Source: Flavobacterium sp. N1994 (lineage in GTDB: Bacteria > Bacteroidota > Bacteroidia > Flavobacteriales > Flavobacteriaceae). Taken from it: a stretch of DNA of 64,000 nt. The stretch lies in the NCBI RefSeq assembly GCF_025947145.1, contig NZ_CP109999.1, forward strand, positions 2,108,001 to 2,172,000, given 5' to 3'. The translations under genes and the position numbers were made by a program. The notes beneath the pieces are model-generated. The model did not search any database. It was not told the DNA's origin and saw only the letters and a list, made by a program, of their open reading frames with translations. Position 1 is the first letter of the stretch, and every line of letters begins with the position of its first letter. Shown one piece after another: positions 17,327-26,723 of the stretch.

Positions 17327-17346
17327 AACCGCCAGAAAGGCGGTTT
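17318..17346 (-). terminator. Terminator of the sufBCD block
   Basis: Read on the minus strand: stem AAACCGCC/GGCGGTTT with a five-base loop, followed by a T-rich run. It starts five bases after the sufD stop codon. Confidence 0.8.
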
Positions 17347-17350
17347 GTTA

Positions 17351-18667
17351 TTATAAATCGAATCCTAAATTCACTCCTAATTTTGTGGCAATGATTTTGG
17401 TAATTCTTTTTTTTAGTTCTGGAATTTTAATGCTTTCAATGACTTCATTAGAAAAGGCATACATCAGTAGCGCTTTGGCTTCTTTCTTTGGAATTCCTCG
17501 TTGTTGCATATAAAACATAGCGCTTTCATCTAATTGACCAATAGTACAACCATGTGAACATTTTACATCATCTGCAAAAATTTCTAGTTGTGGTTTTGCA
17601 TTGATTGTTGCTTTGTCTCCTAATAAAATATTGTTGTTCTGTTGAAAAGCATCGGTTTTTTGCGCTTCTTTTTCAACATAAATTTTACCATTAAACACTC
17701 CTGTTGCGCTGTCAGCCAGAATAGTTTTGTAATTCTGATGGCTTTCGCAATTAGGCGTAGCATGATTTACTAAAGTATAATGATCAACATGTTGCTTGTC
17801 TCCAATAATCGTGATTCCTTTTAAAGTAGAATCGATTCTTTCTCCAAAATGGTAGAAATTCAGGTTATTTCTTGTGATGTTGCCACCAAAAGAAAACGTG
17901 TGAACGGATACTCTACTTTCTTGTTTTTGAGAAATATAAGTGTTGTCAATCAGGTTGGCTGATTGTAGATCATTTTGAATTTTATAGTAATCAACAATAG
18001 CGCGTTTTTGAGCAAAAATTTCAGTAACCGAATTGGTCAATACTGGATTTTCATTTAACGATTGATGTCTTTCAATAATTTGAACATGCGCATTTTCTCC
18101 AATAATTACTAAATTTCTTGGCTGAACCATCAAAGCGCTTTCAACGCCAGTGGAGAAATAAATTATTTCAATTGGTTTTTCTACCACTTTGCTTTTAGGA
18201 ATGTTGATGTAAGCTCCTTCATTGGCAAAAGCTGTATTCAAAGTGGTCAAAGTTTCGTCTTTACTGGCAATTTTATTGAAATACTCATCAATTACCATTT
18301 TGTATTTTGGTTTTGTTAAAGCCGAAGACATCAAACAAACATCTAAACCATCATGAGTGGTTGCCGATAAAAACGAAGCGAATTTTCCATCCACAAAAAT
18401 CACTTTATGAGTGTCTATTTCATGCAAGAAAAATTTCTTTACCTCTTTAAATTCAATGGCATTTTCATGTTTTGGAAACACCGAATAATCATTTTTTAGA
18501 ATGGCATTTAGTGATGTATATTTCCAAGCTTCCTCTTTTTTAGTTGGGAACCCTTTATTTTCAAAGTTTTTTATAGCCGAAGTACGAACGTCATGCAGTT
18601 CATTGTGCACATCGATGCTTTCTTCAAACGCCATAAAAGACGAGATTAATTTTTCTTTTAATTCCAT
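17351..18667 (-). CDS. sufD: Fe-S cluster assembly protein SufD
   Basis: A 438-residue subunit of the SufBC2D scaffold complex, which builds Fe-S clusters in the cytoplasm. The C-terminal beta-helix region and final segment (DDVKCSHGCTIGQLDESAMFYMQQRGI.KKEA) carry the SufB/SufD family signature, with the histidine and cysteine in CSHGCT. It starts one base after sufC ends and is the last gene of the IscA-sufB-sufC-sufD block, followed by a terminator. Confidence 0.95.
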   Translation of the reverse strand: MELKEKLISSFMAFEESIDVHNELHDVRTSAIKNFENKGFPTKKEEAWKYTSLNAILKNDYSVFPKHENAIEFKEVKKFFLHEIDTHKVIFVDGKFASFLSATTHDGLDVCLMSSALTKPKYKMVIDEYFNKIASKDETLTTLNTAFANEGAYINIPKSKVVEKPIEIIYFSTGVESALMVQPRNLVIIGENAHVQIIERHQSLNENPVLTNSVTEIFAQKRAIVDYYKIQNDLQSANLIDNTYISQKQESRVSVHTFSFGGNITRNNLNFYHFGERIDSTLKGITIIGDKQHVDHYTLVNHATPNCESHQNYKTILADSATGVFNGKIYVEKEAQKTDAFQQNNNILLGDKATINAKPQLEIFADDVKCSHGCTIGQLDESAMFYMQQRGIPKKEAKALLMYAFSNEVIESIKIPELKKRITKIIATKLGVNLGFDL

Positions 18668-18668
18668 T

Positions 18669-19421
18669 TTAAACTTCTAATTCCGCTTTAATCCAGTCGT
18701 ATCCTTTTTCTTCTAGCTCGTAAGCCAATTCTTTTCCTCCCGATTTTACGATTTTTCCATCCATCAAAACGTGAACAAAATCAGGAACGATATAATCTAA
18801 AAGTCTTTGATAGTGTGTGATAACAACCACAGCATTGTCTTTACTTTTCAATTTATTAACCCCATTGGCAACAATTCTTAAGGCATCAATATCCAAACCT
18901 GAATCTGTTTCATCCAATATTGCTAATTTTGGTTCTAACATCGCCATTTGGAAGATTTCGTTACGTTTCTTTTCTCCTCCAGAAAAACCTTCATTTAAAG
19001 AACGTGACAAAAACTTTCTGTCAATTTCTAACAATTCTGATTTCTCACGGATTAGTTTCAGCATTTCGTTAGCTGGCATCTCTTCTTTTCCGTTAGCTTT
19101 TCTGCTTTCGTTGATTGCCGTTTTCATGAAATTGGTAACTGAAACTCCTGGGATTTCCACTGGATATTGAAAAGAAAGAAAAACCCCTTTATGAGCTCTT
19201 TCTTCTGGTGCTAATTCTGAAATATCTTCTCCGTCCAAAAGAATTTGACCTTCGGAGACTTCATAATTTTCATTTCCAGCAATGATGGATGCCAAAGTAC
19301 TTTTACCAGCACCGTTCGGTCCCATTATCGCATGAACTTCTCCGGCTTTTACTTCTAGATTGATTCCTTTTAAGATTCCTTTATCTTCAACACTTGCGTG
19401 TAAATTTTTTATGCTTAACAT
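18669..19421 (-). CDS. sufC: Fe-S assembly ATPase SufC
   Basis: A 250-residue ABC-type ATPase that powers the SufBCD scaffold. Walker [10 protein letters not shown] (residues 34-42), the ABC signature [10 protein letters not shown] and Walker [17 protein letters not shown] are all present. The unusual SGGEKKR signature is typical of SufC rather than of transporters. No membrane partner is nearby, as expected. Between sufB and sufD. Confidence 0.96.
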   Translation of the reverse strand: MLSIKNLHASVEDKGILKGINLEVKAGEVHAIMGPNGAGKSTLASIIAGNENYEVSEGQILLDGEDISELAPEERAHKGVFLSFQYPVEIPGVSVTNFMKTAINESRKANGKEEMPANEMLKLIREKSELLEIDRKFLSRSLNEGFSGGEKKRNEIFQMAMLEPKLAILDETDSGLDIDALRIVANGVNKLKSKDNAVVVITHYQRLLDYIVPDFVHVLMDGKIVKSGGKELAYELEEKGYDWIKAELEV

Positions 19422-19450
19422 TTTTTGAATGTATTTTATTCTGATTATAA

Positions 19451-20899
19451 TTATCCTACTGAACCTTCTAATGAGATTTCAAGTAATTTTTGAGCTTCTA
19501 CAGCAAATTCCATTGGTAGTTTGTTTAATACATCTTTGCTGAAACCGTTAACAATTAATGCAATGGCTTTTTCTGTTGGAATTCCTCTTTGATTGCAATA
19601 GAAAACTTGGTCTTCTCCAATTTTTGAGGTTGTTGCTTCGTGTTCTATTATGGCTGATGAATTTTTGCTTTCTATATACGGAAACGTATGTGCACCACAA
19701 TTGTTGCCCATCAATAAAGAGTCGCATTGCGAAAAATTTCTAGCATTTTCAGCTCGGGCACTTATTTGTACCAAACCTCGGTAACTATTTTGTGACTTTC
19801 CTGCAGATATTCCTTTTGAAATAATAGTTGATTTAGAATTTTTTCCCAAGTGAATCATCTTAGTTCCTGTATCAGCTTGTTGATGATTATTGGTCACTGC
19901 TATTGAATAAAATTCACCAATTGAATTATCTCCCTTTAAAATTACTGATGGATATTTCCATGTTATTGCCGAACCTGTTTCTACTTGTGTCCATGAAATT
20001 TTTGCGTTTTTTTCGCACAATCCTCTTTTGGTTACAAAATTGAAAACGCCTCCTTTACCCTCTTTATTTCCAGGATACCAGTTCTGAACTGTTGAATATT
20101 TGATTTCTGCATTATCTAATGCTATCAATTCCACAACCGCTGCGTGCAATTGATTTTCATCTCGACTTGGTGCTGTACATCCTTCCAGATAGGAAACGTA
20201 ACTTCCTTCATCGGCAATTAAAAGTGTTCTTTCAAATTGACCTGTCCCAGCTTGATTGATTCGGAAATAAGTAGATAATTCCATTGGGCAACGAACCCCT
20301 TTTGGAATATAACAGAAAGAGCCATCAGAGAAAACCGCTGAGTTCAATGCTGCATAAAAATTGTCTTTTTGAGGCACTACGGTTCCCAAATATTTTTTTA
20401 CTAATTCAGGATGCTCCTTTATAGCTTCCGATATTGGGCAAAAAATAATTCCTTTTTCATTTAATGTTTTCTTGAAAGTTGTAGCCACTGAAACCGAATC
20501 GACCACGATGTCCATGGCAACATTATTCATCATTTTTTGTTCATCGATGGAGATTCCCAACTTTTTATACATTACTAAAAGCTCAGGATCAACATCATCT
20601 AATGTTTTATTAGGGTCTACTGTTTTTGGAGCTGAATAATACGAAATCGCTTGAAAGTCTGGTTTTTCATAATGCACATTAGCCCATTTTGGCTCTACCA
20701 TTTCTTGCCAAGCGCGGAAGGCTTCAATTCGCCAATCGGTCATCCATTGTGGCTCTTCTTTTTTCAAAGAAATGGCTCGAACAATATCTTCATTTAAGCC
20801 AATAGGAAAGGTATCAGACTCTATGTTTGTATAAAATCCGTACTCGTATTCTTTGTTTTCGAGTTCAATTTTTAAATCGTCTTCGGTGTATTTTGACAT
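19451..20899 (-). CDS. sufB: Fe-S cluster assembly scaffold SufB
   Basis: A 482-residue scaffold subunit on which the nascent Fe-S cluster is built. [35 protein letters not shown] (with the conserved CTAP cysteine) and the C-terminal [20 protein letters not shown] are characteristic. Length is standard. It lies 16 bases after the IscA-like gene and before sufC. Confidence 0.96.
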   Translation of the reverse strand: MSKYTEDDLKIELENKEYEYGFYTNIESDTFPIGLNEDIVRAISLKKEEPQWMTDWRIEAFRAWQEMVEPKWANVHYEKPDFQAISYYSAPKTVDPNKTLDDVDPELLVMYKKLGISIDEQKMMNNVAMDIVVDSVSVATTFKKTLNEKGIIFCPISEAIKEHPELVKKYLGTVVPQKDNFYAALNSAVFSDGSFCYIPKGVRCPMELSTYFRINQAGTGQFERTLLIADEGSYVSYLEGCTAPSRDENQLHAAVVELIALDNAEIKYSTVQNWYPGNKEGKGGVFNFVTKRGLCEKNAKISWTQVETGSAITWKYPSVILKGDNSIGEFYSIAVTNNHQQADTGTKMIHLGKNSKSTIISKGISAGKSQNSYRGLVQISARAENARNFSQCDSLLMGNNCGAHTFPYIESKNSSAIIEHEATTSKIGEDQVFYCNQRGIPTEKAIALIVNGFSKDVLNKLPMEFAVEAQKLLEISLEGSVG

Positions 20900-20915
20900 T
20901 TTGTTTGTTTAAATA

Positions 20916-21245
20916 TTAAAGTGAAAACGACTCTCCGCATCCGCAAGTTCTGGAAGCGTTTGGATTATTAAACACAAATCCTTTTCCGTTTAATCCTCCC
21001 GAAAATTCCAAAATAGTTCCGGCTAAGTATAAAAATGATTTTTTTTCAACGGCAATTTTCACATGGTTATCTTCAAAAACTTTGTCGTTTTCGCCTAGTT
21101 CTTTGTCGAACTTTAATTCATAAGACAAACCAGAGCAACCGCCACTTTTCACGCCCACTCGAACGTAATCTTTGGCAGCGTCAAAACCGTCATCTTTCAT
21201 CATATCGATGATTTTTTTGCTTGCTGTATCTGAAACTTTGATCAT
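20916..21245 (-). CDS. HesB/IscA family Fe-S carrier (SufA-like)
   Basis: A 109-residue A-type carrier that receives or transfers Fe-S clusters. All three conserved cysteines are present: C37 in KSGGCSGLSYEL and C101/C103 in RTCGCGESF. It heads the sufB-sufC-sufD block, where SufA or an equivalent is expected. A -7 box TAACTTTG lies 31 bases before the ATG. The name SufA fits by position, but A-type carriers cannot be separated by sequence alone. Confidence 0.93.
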   Translation of the reverse strand: MIKVSDTASKKIIDMMKDDGFDAAKDYVRVGVKSGGCSGLSYELKFDKELGENDKVFEDNHVKIAVEKKSFLYLAGTILEFSGGLNGKGFVFNNPNASRTCGCGESFSL

Positions 21246-21275
21246 AGCTTATTTTAATTTTGTCTAAATAACAGG

Positions 21276-21283
21276 CAAAGTTA
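21276..21283 (-). promoter_or_regulatory. -7 box of the sufBCD block
   Basis: The minus strand reads TAACTTTG, matching TAnnTTTG, 31 bases before the IscA-like ATG. No convincing -33 at standard spacing. Confidence 0.5.
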
Positions 21284-21363
21284 ACACAAATATCTGTTTT
21301 TGCTACACTTGGTAACATTTTTATAACTAATAAGAGCATAGGAAAAAATGATTTTTAATTCTA

Positions 21364-21371
21364 TAAATTTG
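21364..21371 (+). promoter_or_regulatory. -7 box of the MBL hydrolase gene
   Basis: TAAATTTG, matching TAnnTTTG, 16 bases before the ATG at 21388. Confidence 0.5.
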
Positions 21372-21387
21372 TAGAAAGATTTAGAAA

Positions 21388-22248
21388 ATGAAAATATACC
21401 CAATAGAAGCTGGAAATTTTAAACTCGATGGTGGTGCTATGTTTGGCGTGGTACCCAAAACCATTTGGAACAAAACCAATCCTGCAGATGACAATAATTT
21501 GATTGACATTGCTGCAAGATGTATGTTGATTGAAGATGGAAGCCGATTAATCTTAATTGATACCGGAATGGGCAACAAACAATCTGAGAAGTTTTTTGGG
21601 TTTTATTCTCTTTGGGGAACCCATTCTTTGGACGGTTCTTTAGCTAAATATGGTTTTCATCGTGATGATATTACGGATGTTTTTATGACGCATTTACATT
21701 TTGATCATTGTGGTGGAAGTGTGAATTGGAACAAAGACAAAACTGGTTATGAAGTAGCTTTCAAAAATGCAAAATACTGGACTAATGATAACCATTGGGA
21801 ATGGGCGACAAAACCTAATGTACGTGAAAAAGCGTCATTCCTTTCGGAAAACATTTTACCTATGCAAGAAAGCGGACATTTAAATTTCATCAAAAGACCA
21901 GAAGGTGATTTTGGCATTTCTGAAGAATTGGGATTTGGCATTTTTTATGTTGATGGTCACACCGAAAAAATGATGTTACCACACATTCAATACCAAGAAA
22001 AAACTATCGTGTTCTGTGCTGATTTAATTCCAACTGCGGGTCATTTGCCTTTGCCATATATCATGGGTTATGACACACGACCTCTATTGACTATGCCTGA
22101 AAAAGCGAAATTTCTTAATGCAGCTGTAGCCAATAATTATTACTTGTGGCTTGAACACGAAGCTCATAATCAAATTATAACTGTTGAAAATACTGAGAAA
22201 GGTATTCGTCTAAAAGAAATTTTTAGTTGCGAAGAAATCTTAACATAG
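21388..22248 (+). CDS. Metallo-beta-lactamase fold hydrolase
   Basis: A 286-residue soluble MBL-fold enzyme. The metal motif HLHFDH (residues 102-107) is intact, with ILIDTGMG upstream and YVDGHTEKMM and VFCADLIPTAGH downstream providing further ligands. Layout resembles the AHL lactonase/quinoprotein-like subgroup of MBL proteins, but the substrate is not predictable. No signal peptide is seen. It precedes a subtilase gene by 67 bases on the same strand without an obvious link. Confidence 0.9.
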   Translation: MKIYPIEAGNFKLDGGAMFGVVPKTIWNKTNPADDNNLIDIAARCMLIEDGSRLILIDTGMGNKQSEKFFGFYSLWGTHSLDGSLAKYGFHRDDITDVFMTHLHFDHCGGSVNWNKDKTGYEVAFKNAKYWTNDNHWEWATKPNVREKASFLSENILPMQESGHLNFIKRPEGDFGISEELGFGIFYVDGHTEKMMLPHIQYQEKTIVFCADLIPTAGHLPLPYIMGYDTRPLLTMPEKAKFLNAAVANNYYLWLEHEAHNQIITVENTEKGIRLKEIFSCEEILT

Positions 22249-22315
22249 TGTTAATCACAACAGTCTCCGTAATAAAACTGTTTATTTTTACAAACATTCT
22301 TAAAATTTTAAACAA

Positions 22316-23890
22316 ATGAAATTCATAAAAATCATTCTGTTGTCAATGTTTTCATTGTCAGTTTTCGCACAACAGTCGAGTCAAAATTTTACCAAAAAGG
22401 CCCCTTTAACAGACCAAGAGCTTAAACGTTGGAGTCATTTGGATTTAGAGAAAGATTCTATTCCCGGAATGAGTGTTGACAAGGCTTATACCGAATTATT
22501 GAAGAACAAAAAAGGGGTAAAAGTAATTGTAGGTATTGTCGATTCTGGAGTAGATATCAATCAAGAAGATTTAAAACCTTCCATCTGGACAAATAAAAAA
22601 GAAATACCAAACAACGGGAAAGATGATGATAAAAATGGATTTATAGATGATGTTCACGGTTGGAATTTTTTAGGGAACTCCAACAATGAAAACTTAGAGC
22701 TCACCCGCCTTTTGAAAAAGGGAGACGATGGTTCAGAAACCTATAAAAAAGCTTTATCCGACTACAATGCCAAGTTGAAAGAAGCTAATGAATACAAAGA
22801 AAATGTAGATGTTTTGCTGAATGCAGATAAAAAAGTTCGTGAGTTTCTAAAAAAAGACAATTATACCATTTCAGAGCTTAAAGACATGCCTTCGGTTAAA
22901 TTTGAATTGTATGATGCCAAAAGAATTATGTTGTCCTATTCAAGCCAGAAAGGCGATTCTTTTCACGAAGATTTAAAATCGTATCAAGATTATGTTTATG
23001 ACCAAATAGATTATAATTTAAACAAAGATTTCAACCCAAGAAAACTAGTAGGAGATAATCCAGAAGACATTAATGACAAAAAATACGGAAACAATATTGT
23101 TTACTCTAAAGACAGAAAAGATTCCCTTCACGGAACTCACGTAGCTGGAATAATTGCCCAAACCAGAAATAATGGAATTGGTGGTGATGGAGTGGCAAAT
23201 AATGTGGAAATCATGCCCGTTCGTGCTGTTCCAAATGGTGATGAATACGATAAAGATATTGCATTGGCCATTCGTTACGCGGTGGATAATGGTGCTAAAG
23301 TTATCAATGGAAGTTTTGGAAAAGATTTTTCTCCTCATGCACAATGGGTTTATGATGCTATAAAATACGCTGCAAGCAAAGATGTATTAATAGTTCATGC
23401 TGCAGGAAATGATTCTAAAAACATTGATACTGAACCTAACTTTCCAACGGATGATGTTGACGGAAAAGAAATTGCAGACAATGTTTTAACAGTTGGCGCA
23501 CTTAATTACGAGTATGGAGAAAAAGTTGTAGCCAGCTTCTCAAACTACGGAAAAAGAAATGTGGATGTTTTTGCACCAGGAGTGAAAATCTATGCAACGG
23601 TTCCGGGGAACAAATACAAATACCTTCAAGGGACATCAATGGCTTCACCTAATGCTGCTGGCGTTGCTGTTTTAATTCGAGAGTATTACCCTAATTTGAA
23701 AGCAGCACAAGTAAAACAAATTTTAATGCAATCAGGAACACCATTAAATCTTGAAGTTAAGGTAGATGAAAAAGAAATCAAAATTCCATTTACTGATGCA
23801 TGTGTTTCAGGAAGAATAGTCAATGCTTACAATGCTTTGAAAATGGCAGAGGAAATGTCAAACTCTATAAAAAATAATCCGAAATTATAA
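22316..23890 (+). CDS. S8 family (subtilisin-like) serine peptidase with long insert
   Basis: A 524-residue exported peptidase; residues 1-19 are a signal peptide ending in VFAQ. The catalytic triad is D76 (IVDSGVD), H272 (HGTHVAGI) and S441 (GTSMASP), with the oxyanion asparagine N365 in AAGND. About 195 residues separate D76 from H272, against about 30 in subtilisin. The insert is charged and Asp/Lys-rich and is likely a helical lid. No type IX tail is visible at the C-terminus, so it may stay in the periplasm. A terminator follows. Confidence 0.92.
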   Translation: MKFIKIILLSMFSLSVFAQQSSQNFTKKAPLTDQELKRWSHLDLEKDSIPGMSVDKAYTELLKNKKGVKVIVGIVDSGVDINQEDLKPSIWTNKKEIPNNGKDDDKNGFIDDVHGWNFLGNSNNENLELTRLLKKGDDGSETYKKALSDYNAKLKEANEYKENVDVLLNADKKVREFLKKDNYTISELKDMPSVKFELYDAKRIMLSYSSQKGDSFHEDLKSYQDYVYDQIDYNLNKDFNPRKLVGDNPEDINDKKYGNNIVYSKDRKDSLHGTHVAGIIAQTRNNGIGGDGVANNVEIMPVRAVPNGDEYDKDIALAIRYAVDNGAKVINGSFGKDFSPHAQWVYDAIKYAASKDVLIVHAAGNDSKNIDTEPNFPTDDVDGKEIADNVLTVGALNYEYGEKVVASFSNYGKRNVDVFAPGVKIYATVPGNKYKYLQGTSMASPNAAGVAVLIREYYPNLKAAQVKQILMQSGTPLNLEVKVDEKEIKIPFTDACVSGRIVNAYNALKMAEEMSNSIKNNPKL

Positions 23891-23894
23891 CCAC

Positions 23895-23922
23895 AAAAAG
23901 GAAGTTTAAAAACTTCCTTTTT
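23895..23922 (+). terminator. Terminator after the S8 peptidase gene
   Basis: Hairpin AAGGAAGTTT/AAACTTCC with a short A loop followed by TTTTT, five bases after the stop codon. Confidence 0.75.
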
Positions 23923-23936
23923 ATTTTATCACAGCT

Positions 23937-25823
23937 ATGAATAACAGAATTTTATTTGGTTTTCTTTTGATGAGTATCTCTAGTGTTTTTGCCCAATCTA
24001 AGGGGTATTGGCAACAAAAAGTAGACTACAAAATAGACGTTTCAATGAACGTTGAAACTTATCAATATAAAGGAAAACAAAAACTAGTTTACACTAACAA
24101 TTCTTCAGACACATTGCGCCGTGTGTATTATCATTTATACAATAATGCTTTTCAACCTGGAAGCGAAATGGATGCCCGAGTTCAAACTATTAGCGATCCT
24201 GATGCTAGAATGTCAGTTAAAGTAAAAAATGCCGAAGGTAAAGATGTAAAAGAAAGCAGAATTGCTAAGCTTCAACCTAATGAAATTGGGTATTTAAAAG
24301 TTTCCAACTTCAAACAAGATGGCGTTGCGGCTATTACAAAAGAGGTTAGTACTATTCTCGAAGTGACATTGGCAAAATCAATTCTTCCAGGTAAATCAAC
24401 AACTTTTACTTTAGATTTTGAGGGTCAAGTTCCTGTTCAAATTCGCCGTTCTGGTAGAAATAATTCTGAAGGGGTCGAACTTTCAATGGCGCAATGGTAT
24501 CCAAAAATGGCCGAATTTGATTTTGAAGGATGGCATGCTGACCCATATATAGCAAGAGAATTTCATGGGGTATGGGGTGATTTTGATGTAAACATTACTA
24601 TCGACAAAAACTATATTCTTGGCGGTAGTGGTTATCTACAAAATAAGAATGAGATTGGTTTTGGTTATGAAGAAAAAGGAAAAGAAGTAAAAAAGAACCC
24701 AAATACTAAAACACTAACCTGGCATTTTATTGCTCCAAACGTGCACGATTTTACTTGGGCTGCCGATAAAAATTATCTGCACGATGTTATCAAAGGGCCT
24801 AATAATGTTGACCTTCATTTTCTTTATAAAAACAATTCAAAAATTATTGATAACTGGAAAAAAATGCAACCCATTATGGCGACTGTAATGGATTATTACA
24901 ACAAAATGGTCGGTCCCTATCCATACAAACAATACTCTTTTATTCAAGGCGGCGATGGTGGAATGGAATATGCGATGTGTACTTTGATGTTAGGAAACGG
25001 AACATTAGAAGGAAATGTCGGAACTGCTACTCATGAATTAGGGCACTCTTGGTTTCAACATATTTTAGCTTCTAACGAATCCAAACATCCTTGGATGGAT
25101 GAAGGTTTTACCTCTTACATTGAAGATATAGTTCTAAATGAAATTGCACAAAAGAAAGTCGAAAATCCATTTGAAGGTTCCTATAAAACGTATGTGAAAT
25201 TAGTAGAATCGGGCAAAGAACAACCTTTGTCTACGCATGGTGATCGTTATGATGAAAACAGAAGTTATAGTATTGCTTCATACGTAAAAGGGGAACTGTT
25301 TCTTTCGCAACTGCAATACCTGATTGGAAAAGAGAATACCGAGAAATCCCTAAAGCGTTACTATACCGATTTCAAATTCAAACATCCTACACCAAATGAT
25401 ATTAAACGTTCAGCAGAGCGAGTGTCTGGCGCAAATCTCGATTGGTATTTAACGGATTGGACCGAAACGCTAAACACTATAGATTATGGAATTAAAAATG
25501 TGGAAGGGGCCACTGATGGAGTTCAAAGAACCGGAGTAACATTACAAAGAATTGGTAGAACTCCAATGCCAATCGATTTACTAGTGGAATATGCTGATGG
25601 TACTAAAGAAAGTTTTTACATTCCGTTACGGATGATGAGTTTTGAAAAGGGAAATCCAACACCTGATATTAAAAGAACTATTTTACCAGATTGGGCTTGG
25701 GCAAATCCAAATTACTTTTTCGAAATTTCAAAATCAAAAACAGACATTAAAAAAATCACTATTGATCCAAGTGGCTTGATGGCTGATGTGAAAAAAGACA
25801 ATAATGTTTTTGAAGTTAAATAA
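23937..25823 (+). CDS. M1 family zinc metallopeptidase
   Basis: A 628-residue exported aminopeptidase-like enzyme with a signal peptide (residues 1-20, ending VFAQ). The zinc motif HELGH (366-370) with the third ligand E389 in WMDEGFTSYIE gives the gluzincin HExxH-x18-E pattern. GGMEY (341-345) replaces the GAMEN exopeptidase motif. The N-terminal beta domain precedes the catalytic domain as in M1 peptidases. It likely trims peptides in the periplasm. Confidence 0.92.
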   Translation: MNNRILFGFLLMSISSVFAQSKGYWQQKVDYKIDVSMNVETYQYKGKQKLVYTNNSSDTLRRVYYHLYNNAFQPGSEMDARVQTISDPDARMSVKVKNAEGKDVKESRIAKLQPNEIGYLKVSNFKQDGVAAITKEVSTILEVTLAKSILPGKSTTFTLDFEGQVPVQIRRSGRNNSEGVELSMAQWYPKMAEFDFEGWHADPYIAREFHGVWGDFDVNITIDKNYILGGSGYLQNKNEIGFGYEEKGKEVKKNPNTKTLTWHFIAPNVHDFTWAADKNYLHDVIKGPNNVDLHFLYKNNSKIIDNWKKMQPIMATVMDYYNKMVGPYPYKQYSFIQGGDGGMEYAMCTLMLGNGTLEGNVGTATHELGHSWFQHILASNESKHPWMDEGFTSYIEDIVLNEIAQKKVENPFEGSYKTYVKLVESGKEQPLSTHGDRYDENRSYSIASYVKGELFLSQLQYLIGKENTEKSLKRYYTDFKFKHPTPNDIKRSAERVSGANLDWYLTDWTETLNTIDYGIKNVEGATDGVQRTGVTLQRIGRTPMPIDLLVEYADGTKESFYIPLRMMSFEKGNPTPDIKRTILPDWAWANPNYFFEISKSKTDIKKITIDPSGLMADVKKDNNVFEVK

Positions 25824-25859
25824 ATAGAATTTGTAGATTTACCACAAATATTTTTCACT

Positions 25860-26270
25860 ATGAAATACATGAAACTTTTTTTCTTTTTTGTTGCCTTATC
25901 CTATGGGAATCAGAAAAGTAATGCTCAGCCTATTCGTTTTCAAGCCAGTAGCGTAAGTTTTACTGACAAGAAAGAAGACGGAAGCTGGAACGAATGGTCT
26001 GATTTTGTAGACGCTAAAGTTTTGATAACACTCGATGCTAAAAAAGATTTGATTACGATTAATTCTGCAGAAGTACAGTCATTCAGAATCAAAGCTTATG
26101 GTGAAATTACCGATAATGATGAGGTAAATATTGTTCCTTTTGAATGTGTTGACAATAACTCTTCAAAGTGTAATATTTTAATCATTACCAAGAAAAAGGA
26201 AAACAATAGAATTCAGTTTTACATCACTTACAACGAAGTAAAATTTGTTTACAACATCTACGCCAAGTAG
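25860..26270 (+). CDS. Putative exported hypothetical protein
   Basis: A 136-residue protein with a likely signal peptide (KLFFFFVALSYGNQKSNAQ, cleavage near residue 23). The remainder is beta-rich (WNEWSDFVDAKVLITLDAK ... RIQFYITYNEVKFVYNIYAK) and contains two cysteines (CVDNNSSKC). No family recognised. It ends two bases before rnpA, so it may share that transcript. Confidence 0.7.
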   Translation: MKYMKLFFFFVALSYGNQKSNAQPIRFQASSVSFTDKKEDGSWNEWSDFVDAKVLITLDAKKDLITINSAEVQSFRIKAYGEITDNDEVNIVPFECVDNNSSKCNILIITKKKENNRIQFYITYNEVKFVYNIYAK

Positions 26271-26272
26271 CA

Positions 26273-26668
26273 ATGGATTTTTCCTATCCTAAAACCGAAA
26301 AGCTAAAGAGTAAAAAAATTATTGATTTGTTGTTTTCAGAAGGCAAGTCAGTGAGTAAATATCCCCTGCGATTGGTTTATATCCAACATGATTTTGAGGA
26401 GAATATTCCATTAAAAATGGGGGTTTCTGTTTCAAAAAAATATTTTAAAAATGCCGTCGATAGAAATTATTACAAGCGTTTGCTTCGGGAAACCTATCGA
26501 TTGAACAAACCGCTTTTGATTGAAAATATAGAGACAAAATATTGCTTTATGTTTTTTTATCAAACCAATGACAGATTATCCTATTCTGAAATAAACGAAA
26601 AAACAATTCAACTTTTTGAAAAGTTTTCTAAAGTCCTATTGGAGGAGAAATCTGAATCTAAAAAGTAA
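26273..26668 (+). CDS. rnpA: Ribonuclease P protein component
   Basis: A 131-residue basic protein that pairs with the RNase P RNA to process tRNA 5' ends. KNAVDRNYYKRLLRETYR contains the RNR signature, and GVSVSKKYFKNAV precedes it. It is not beside rpmH or dnaA, the common arrangement in many bacteria; instead it precedes an S41 peptidase gene, a linkage known in Bacteroidota. Confidence 0.92.
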   Translation: MDFSYPKTEKLKSKKIIDLLFSEGKSVSKYPLRLVYIQHDFEENIPLKMGVSVSKKYFKNAVDRNYYKRLLRETYRLNKPLLIENIETKYCFMFFYQTNDRLSYSEINEKTIQLFEKFSKVLLEEKSESKK

Positions 26669-26723
26669 TCCAAATCATTTGAAGTTATTTAGTATATTCG
26701 TTCACTTGTTAAAAGAAAAAATT

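Noticed and set aside
26616..26723. Upstream ATG of the S41 peptidase
   Set aside because: It overlaps rnpA and gives a basic, non-signal N-terminus; the start at 26724 yields a normal signal anchor.
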